Assembly (NCBI GenBank): GCA_014529385.2
Contig: CM043944.1
Coordinates: 82,020,384 to 82,084,383 of the forward strand
Direction of reading: 5' to 3'
Origin: Adiantum capillus-veneris
Taxonomy: Eukaryota > Streptophyta > Polypodiopsida > Polypodiales > Pteridaceae
Length of the DNA stretch: 64,000 nucleotides
In this document: one piece after another, positions 58,733 to 64,000 of the stretch
Numbering within the stretch: the stretch's first letter is position 1
Layout of the letters: each line of letters opens with the position of its first letter
The notes under the pieces: generated by a model
Told to the model about the DNA's origin: nothing
Databases searched by the model: none
What the model saw: the letters and a program-made list of their open reading frames with translations, nothing else
Made by a program: the position numbers and the translations under genes

Positions 58733-60062
58733 ATGGTCTTTCTAATGATGCTTATGTCAGTGATGTTTTGGATGCAAGTAAAAGCTAGCTAGTTCTCTTT
58801 AATTCTTGCTGGTAATGAGCTAAAATTGACAAATGGGATGTGGATGTTGCAGTATGCTTCAGGTGAATCTCTAGTATGGGGCTCACAAGTGCTATGTACT
58901 CTCAATGGTATTTGATACAGCAGATTCTAGTGAACTTTAAAATCACATTCAATATGGATGGATACTTTTGGGTATGAATAGTGGTTGCTTGCTATTGGAT
59001 CCAGGAATAGCAAGCATGCAACAAAAATTCTTGATGCTAATTGAAAAAGAAGATCTATGCCCATGTAAATATTATGCTGCTCTAGTATTTGGGCAATTCC
59101 TTCCTATTCCCTTTGATCCAGGAGGGTATTATGCTCGCTATGTCTTGGGACATGACATTTTTATGTGCCATGACAGAGAGAACTCATTGGGTTATGTTCT
59201 GCTGATTACATTTTCTTTTATCCTTGATAGACCTGCTCTCATTAAGCGACAATGAAGTCACAAAATGGGAAGTTTTTCAAAGCATGCTTATAGTGAGGCA
59301 ATGATTGGGTGAAGCTATGTGTATGCATACTGTTTTGGATATGGTTGGCACATGGTGGAGGATGTGCAGGTTCAGAGGGGGTGGATGTCGTGCCACTCCG
59401 TTTCCATGATGGGAAAAAGAGTAAAGAAATTCAAGCTAAGCTTCTTTGAAGCCATCACATTTATTGAGCAGTGATCAGGGCTTGCTAACAAGACAAGTTT
59501 TAATGCTAAATGTATGCTAGATGTGGCTTTAAGGGGCCATAACTTATGTTTTTTATGCTAAAAGTGGGTATGTTTGAGGTGATTAAAAATGAAAGTTTAT
59601 GGACTAGAACTATAGTGCTTAAGGTGCTCTATGAGCCTCTCTATATGGATCGTCAATCGGAGCTACGACGAAGAAGTTATGTCTATTTGAAGTTTGAGTG
59701 GATTGCAGATCTGTACCGGATTGGGAAACTGCAAATGAGGGATCAGGGAGGAAGTGAATGCATGGTCCTAATGTGCTCATCTTTAATGTGCTCATCTTGT
59801 GGAGCATGTCGATCTTTTCAGATCGGCAACCAGAGCTCTGGTTGCCATTGACAGTTTAGGTTTCCCGTGGGGCCAGTTTCCTACCAGTTTGGTCACCTAG
59901 ATGAGCGTGCCAATTGGGAGTTTTTGGCTTTTGACCAGGTTCTAGAATGCAGTGGACATAATTGGGCAATAAGCAGTCAAGGATCATCTTGTCAAAAATG
60001 TCATCTTTTGTAGTGCATTGTAACGGGGTATGCTTCCAGAGTTGTGTCAGCACTAGGGTGGA
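58733..60062. other. No gene confidently recognised
   Basis: An open frame at 58968-59255 (LPIPFDPGGYYARYVLGHDI) has coding-like composition but no known motif. Rest non-coding. Confidence 0.35.
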
Positions 60063-60345
60063 CGGTATGTATGTGAAATGTGGTGATTGATAGTACTTGG
60101 TTGGTAATAATGGAGCTCGACATTGCTTTGGTCAACATCTATAGAAGCTTGTTAATGTTTAGGCTGATGCGTATATCAAATGTGGTGCAGTTACAAAATC
60201 ACATAAGGTTCTTGATGAGATTCTGGTTCAAAATTTTGTTAAATATGCTCAAAATGGCTGCAGCAAAGGAACACTGGGTTATTTTCACTGGATCCAAAGG
60301 GAAGGTCTTTTTTCGAATTCACTCACCTAAATTTGTACGTTGAGT
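60063..60345 (+). pseudogene. PPR protein gene fragment, copy 2
   Basis: Same relic as at 55316, starting MYVKCGD followed by the same stop, with further point changes. Confidence 0.7.
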
Positions 60346-61417
60346 GGGAAAGAGAATTCACGAGAAGGTTGGTGTATGCAAAGCCTTGGTCAAAGTGCAA
60401 ATGGTGCCCTTTGAGGGCCGCCCGCCCAATGAGTCAAATGGCTGCCCAAGGGGCAAATTAAACAGCCCCCCAACCTTAGGCCAAAATGTCCGGCCTAAGT
60501 GAATATGAATGTGGACAAGGGGGGAACAAAAAACACATGGCGAGGTGGAGCAGCACAGCAGGCAGCGTGGAGGGAAGGAATGGCCTCGCGCTGTGCTACA
60601 GAGCCCTCGGACGGGCTCGATACCCGCCACCCCAATCTGCCACATCATCAAAGGCAATTCTATTGCCACATCAGTCATGGCGCCCGTGACTAATGGGCAA
60701 GTAGCATAAGAAGAAACAATGAGGGGAGATAAGGTGTGTCGTGTAATAAGAAAGGGTTACGAAGTGAAAGAGAAAGGATTGGAGGAGGGAAGAAAGCCAT
60801 CGCGGTCAAGCACAAATCTCTGTCTCTCTTTCTCTCTTGACTCGGTAATCTCTCTCTCACTCGGCTTCGGAGTAGGAGAGGAAGGAAGCTCTTTCCCTCC
60901 CTCTTGACTTAGCAATGCAATCTCTCTCTCTCTCTCTCTCCCATGGGAAGAAGCAGGAGAAGTGAGTATTATGAATAAGGTGGATGTAGTGAAGAGGATT
61001 TTAGGAGGAAGAGAAGGGGATACAAAGAAGGGGAAGGAAGGAGGTTGGGCCTCAAGCTCGCCTTCTCTTTCTCTGTCAACTTAGTGAAGGAAGCAAGAAT
61101 GAGAAGCCTGGTGAGGAAGCAAGGACACAAAGGAGAAGGAGGATAAAGGAAAATTACCTAGGGTGGCTATCTCGCTCTAAAAGAGGAAGTACGGAAAAGG
61201 AATCTCTCTCTCGATCGACTCGACGAAGCAAGCAAAGGAGTGAGAGAAGGAACTCATGCAAAGTGCTACAAGGGAATGAGGAGCAGTAGGGCAAGAAAGA
61301 CAAATGATATTATCTGTCTACCGTACTTGGGAGATACAAGAGCATCAAGTTGCAGGTTGTATGTTCCAAAAAGAAAAAGGATTCAAGGCAAATTTCCATG
61401 ATCATTGGCGTGGGAGT
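60063..61417. repeat. Segmental duplication, copy 2
   Basis: Direct repeat of 55316-56850; ends at 61417 where an LTR-like TGTCGGGGAATATG begins. Confidence 0.8.
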
Positions 61418-62936
61418 GTTGTCGGGGAATATGTGTTCGAAACGTGAGCCGGGCAGGCGCCGGGCCTCTGGCTGTGAGAGCTGTCAAGAGAACAAGAACA
61501 ACAGGTGAAAAAGGCTTTGTCAATCACCGTAACCTTCAATTAATCAATTTAAGCTTTGAATACATTCTGTTGGCAATAGCCAAGTCGGACTGTTAACAAC
61601 ACCGACACTTACGTTCACTGAAATCGAGGAGTTTAGGCTCCCGTTACAATTACCCGGGCCGTTAACGGCTCCGCGATTCATAAAAAAGAAATAACTAATT
61701 TCAGTTGCCGGTGACAAACAAAATCCTTATGTGCTGGATTTCTTAGATCGGTTGTTCTACTGCTTGATATGTCTTCAATTACTGTCTTCCAATCCCTTCT
61801 TGCCTTTTCCTTAGCTCTAGTCTTTTCAAATTCCCTTCATGCTCGGCTTGTTCCGAGCTCTCAAAACTTACCCTGCTTGCTATGCCGAAGCTTAGCTCAC
61901 TTCTCTTATGACTATTAACAATCCTCAATTGGTCTTTCCTTGCCTAGCCGAAAGAGAAAGTCTCCTTGGTTAGCAAAGGCCGAGAGTGAGAGAGAGAGAT
62001 AGAATTCTCCTTGTTCAAGCCAGGAGAGAATGCTTTGCTTGCTCCCTTCCACTTGCTTCCTCTCGTCTTGCCTCTACCTACACACGATGCTTCCTCCCTT
62101 CTCCTCTCTCGTTTTCTTGCCAACTCCTTGGTTTTTCCCTCAGTTCTCGTTGGCTTGCAATACCCTCATGCAAAAAGGCGTCCCGTTGATAATAGCGTGT
62201 GCCCTCCCTTAGCAGTGGCGCCGGGCGTCACTGACGTGGCACGGGAGTCGGCTCAATGACGTGGCAGGAGACAAGTCAGACCCTGTTGAAATCTGCCCGG
62301 ACAAGTGCCGAAAACACGCGTCCTAGCGTCCTCGTCATTTCTCGTCTCTAGCTCGCGCTTATCGGAGCATCACCGCAGCCTCTACATCTCTCCTTCTCCC
62401 TCCATGCTGCCTGCGCTCCCTTCTGCCTGCCATCTCCTTCTTTTTCTTCTTTTGCTTTTCACACACCCTTAAGAGTTTAGTTGGGCGGGCCTTCCTCAAT
62501 GGCGGGCGGCCACTAGGGCACCCCATTTGATTTATGGTGGCCATCTCAATTCCGGGCGCACCCCATTTGATACACTTGCCGGTCAATTCAATGCCAAGCA
62601 CGACATCTCTAGGTGGCTCTCAAAGCATACCCCGCAATCAATATACCCCATGAGCCGACATTTTGGATATAGAGTTCATCATGAAATTTTTGTACTTCGT
62701 AACTAATGGCATACACAACCATATTTGGCATATATTTAGTTTAAAGCATTGCAAGAGCCGACATTCCAGACACGAAGCTCTGTAAAATTTACGGCACCAC
62801 ATTTGGCATACATATCTAGCAAAGCACTGCCAAACACGGCATTCTTCGAGAGCAGTCCTTAACTAACATTATCATCTTGAACTTCGATGCCCGTATCAAC
62901 ATTTCGTCATCTTGCGATCATTGCATTCCAAGAGAC
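61418..62936. other. LTR-like sequence of unknown family
   Basis: Begins TGTCGGGGAATATG at the point where the segmental duplication stops, suggesting an insertion border. Contains promoter-like sequence but no ORF of note, and is cut by the copia LTR at 62937. Confidence 0.4.
62232..62266 (+). promoter_or_regulatory. Paired TGACGTGGCA (G-box/bZIP-type) motifs
   Basis: Identical 10-bp motifs at 62232-62241 and 62257-62266, 25 bp apart. ACGT-core elements of this kind bind plant bZIP factors. Here they lie in the GC-rich part of an LTR-like region. Confidence 0.45.
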
Positions 62937-63143
62937 TGTTGGGGTGTAGGCCAGGTGGCCGTGGGAAACCACCCTTGTACACTTGATTTCACCTAATCAA
63001 TATAGGGAGAAAAAGAGAGAGGGTTGACTCCTCTCTTTCTTCTCCACTAACCCAACACAGGCTGGCTGTGATTCATGCCCTTCCCCATTCTCTTCTTCCA
63101 CTCTCTTGCACACACTCTGTACATGCACTACATGCGCACAACA
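62937..63143 (+). repeat. 5' LTR of a copia-type element
   Basis: 207 bp, TGTTGGGGTGTAGG to GCGCACAACA, with TGTTG/CAACA inverted ends, immediately followed by a primer site. Confidence 0.82.
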
Positions 63144-63160
63144 ATTGGTATCAGAGCACA
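63144..63160 (+). other. tRNA-Met primer-binding site
   Basis: ATTGGTATCAGAGCAC directly after the LTR. Confidence 0.88.
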
Positions 63161-64000
63161 GGTGGAGCAATGCGACGGTCGTAGATTACGGACCTTGCAC
63201 AGCGAGAGGTAGCCGCCGCAGGAGCTTGGAGCTCGAGAGAGAGAGCTCGCAGCTGGAGCTGAGAGATTGTAGCTTGAGATCGTGAGAGCAAGCTGAGCTC
63301 CGAGCAAGAGAAGAGAGAGATCAAGGTGCAGCAGGAGGTGCCGGCCAGCGAAGTGTGTGTGCTTGTGTGCTAAAGCGGGCATCAACTCAGATCGGCAACA
63401 AATTGGGGCTAAGCAGCAAGTTCGGTAAGAGAAGCAAGCTGGGGCTCAATTGCAAGCTTGTCAAGCAAGCAAAGCAAAGCAAACGGGGAAATCGGGTAGC
63501 TTGATGCAATTGGAATATGAGAAGTAGGAGATCATGTTGGTGAGCAGCAATGAAGGACCGAACACACACACACACACACACTATTGGAAGGCATCCAAAT
63601 TGGCCGAGCAAGGAAAGCTCTGCACAGGTAAATTCCAACAGTCTCTTTCAAGCTTAAGCAAGTTGTAGCAGGGAATTGCGAGCAGGAGTGAAAGGGGCCG
63701 ACCAAGAGTAGTCGACATCAGCAAATTTTTTTTCCTGCGTGGTGACAACACACACACACACACACACAATGTGTGTAAGCAGCAAATCGAGTCGGTTGAA
63801 ATTGTCGAGTAGCAAATCGAGCCTCCGGTGGCCATAGCAGTGGGAATTCGGGCAGAACCGGGCAGAAATAGCTTGCAACGCTGCTAAAAACGAGCTTGTG
63901 TGGTGGTGTTGCTCAAGCACACACACACACACACACAGACACACACACACTCAATTGCAGAAGAGCGAGCAGCAGGTTGCAGTGATTGGAAATTGCAAGG
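63161..64000 (+). mobile_element. Leader of the copia-type element, running off the window
   Basis: Purine-rich leader with several (CA)n runs (about 63561, 63749, 63918). No gag ORF reached before the end of the window. Confidence 0.6.

Noticed and set aside
1-64000. tRNA, rRNA or CRISPR features
   Set aside because: No cloverleaf, rRNA core sequence or spaced short repeats were recognised on reading either strand.

Overview
This is nuclear DNA from a land plant with a large, repeat-rich genome. It has plant-type CACTA (En/Spm) transposase genes, Ty3/gypsy chromoviruses, a Tat/Athila-like element, Ty1/copia elements primed by initiator tRNA-Met, short GT-AG introns, long CT/GT microsatellites and decayed PLS-type PPR fragments. 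Abundant PPR debris and the style of the gypsy proteins would fit a fern or another seed-free vascular plant, but the sequence does not settle the lineage. Most of the window is nested, decayed mobile DNA; no rRNA, tRNA or CRISPR is seen.

Layout. (A) 1-12.6 kb: a compact cluster of three unrecognised or unusual genes. On the minus strand (1-1363) a histone H3-like protein reads, across one in-frame stop and two clean introns, into a C48/Ulp1 (SUMO-protease-like) domain that runs off the left edge. Divergently from it a spliced acidic protein starts at about 2477. Its second coding exon is split by a complete 7.5-kb CACTA element (3849-11357; 12-bp TIRs, CAA target duplication). It ends at 11407, tail-to-tail over the end of a decayed coiled-coil gene (11387-12621, minus). 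The CACTA element carries a TNP2-type transposase (disabled by a 31-bp duplication and a TGA stop), an apparently intact Transposase_24 gene, a captured heavy-metal-associated domain fragment, and a 29-nt near-perfect palindrome just inside each subterminal repeat block.

(B) 12.6-21.7 kb: a 76-bp minisatellite, a 3' chromovirus fragment (integrase plus chromodomain) with its LTR, rearranged direct and inverted LTR pieces, a 1.34-kb non-autonomous CACTA-like insertion with an empty-site paralogue, and a 152-bp AT-rich tandem array.

(C) 21.7-32.3 kb: a deleted member of the 2.9-kb-LTR gypsy family, an aspartic-protease fragment, a second decayed copy of the same divergent H3-like family (27.6-28.1 kb), and a plus-strand LTR of a related family.

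(D) 32.3-55.3 kb: a Tat/Athila-like element (tRNA-Asp-type primer site at 36.48 kb) abutting a copia element. The copia gag gene is split by a structurally complete, young gypsy chromovirus (43658-54579; two 2,901-bp LTRs, GAAAA target duplication). LTRs of this family contain a conserved 47-codon first exon (MAPVKR...) ending at a phase-0 splice donor, and in the complete element it can join an unrecognised ORF between primer site and gag.

(E) 55.3-64 kb: a duplicated block with PPR pseudogene fragments and CT microsatellites, a decayed acidic gene, an LTR-like promoter with paired TGACGTGGCA motifs, and the start of another copia-type element.

The strongest candidate for something undescribed is the H3-like/Ulp1 gene and its compact neighbours, with a second dispersed H3-like copy. 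The second is the LTR-embedded coding exon. Almost every premature stop in the window can be explained by one C-to-T (or G-to-A) change, the mark expected of methylated, silenced DNA.
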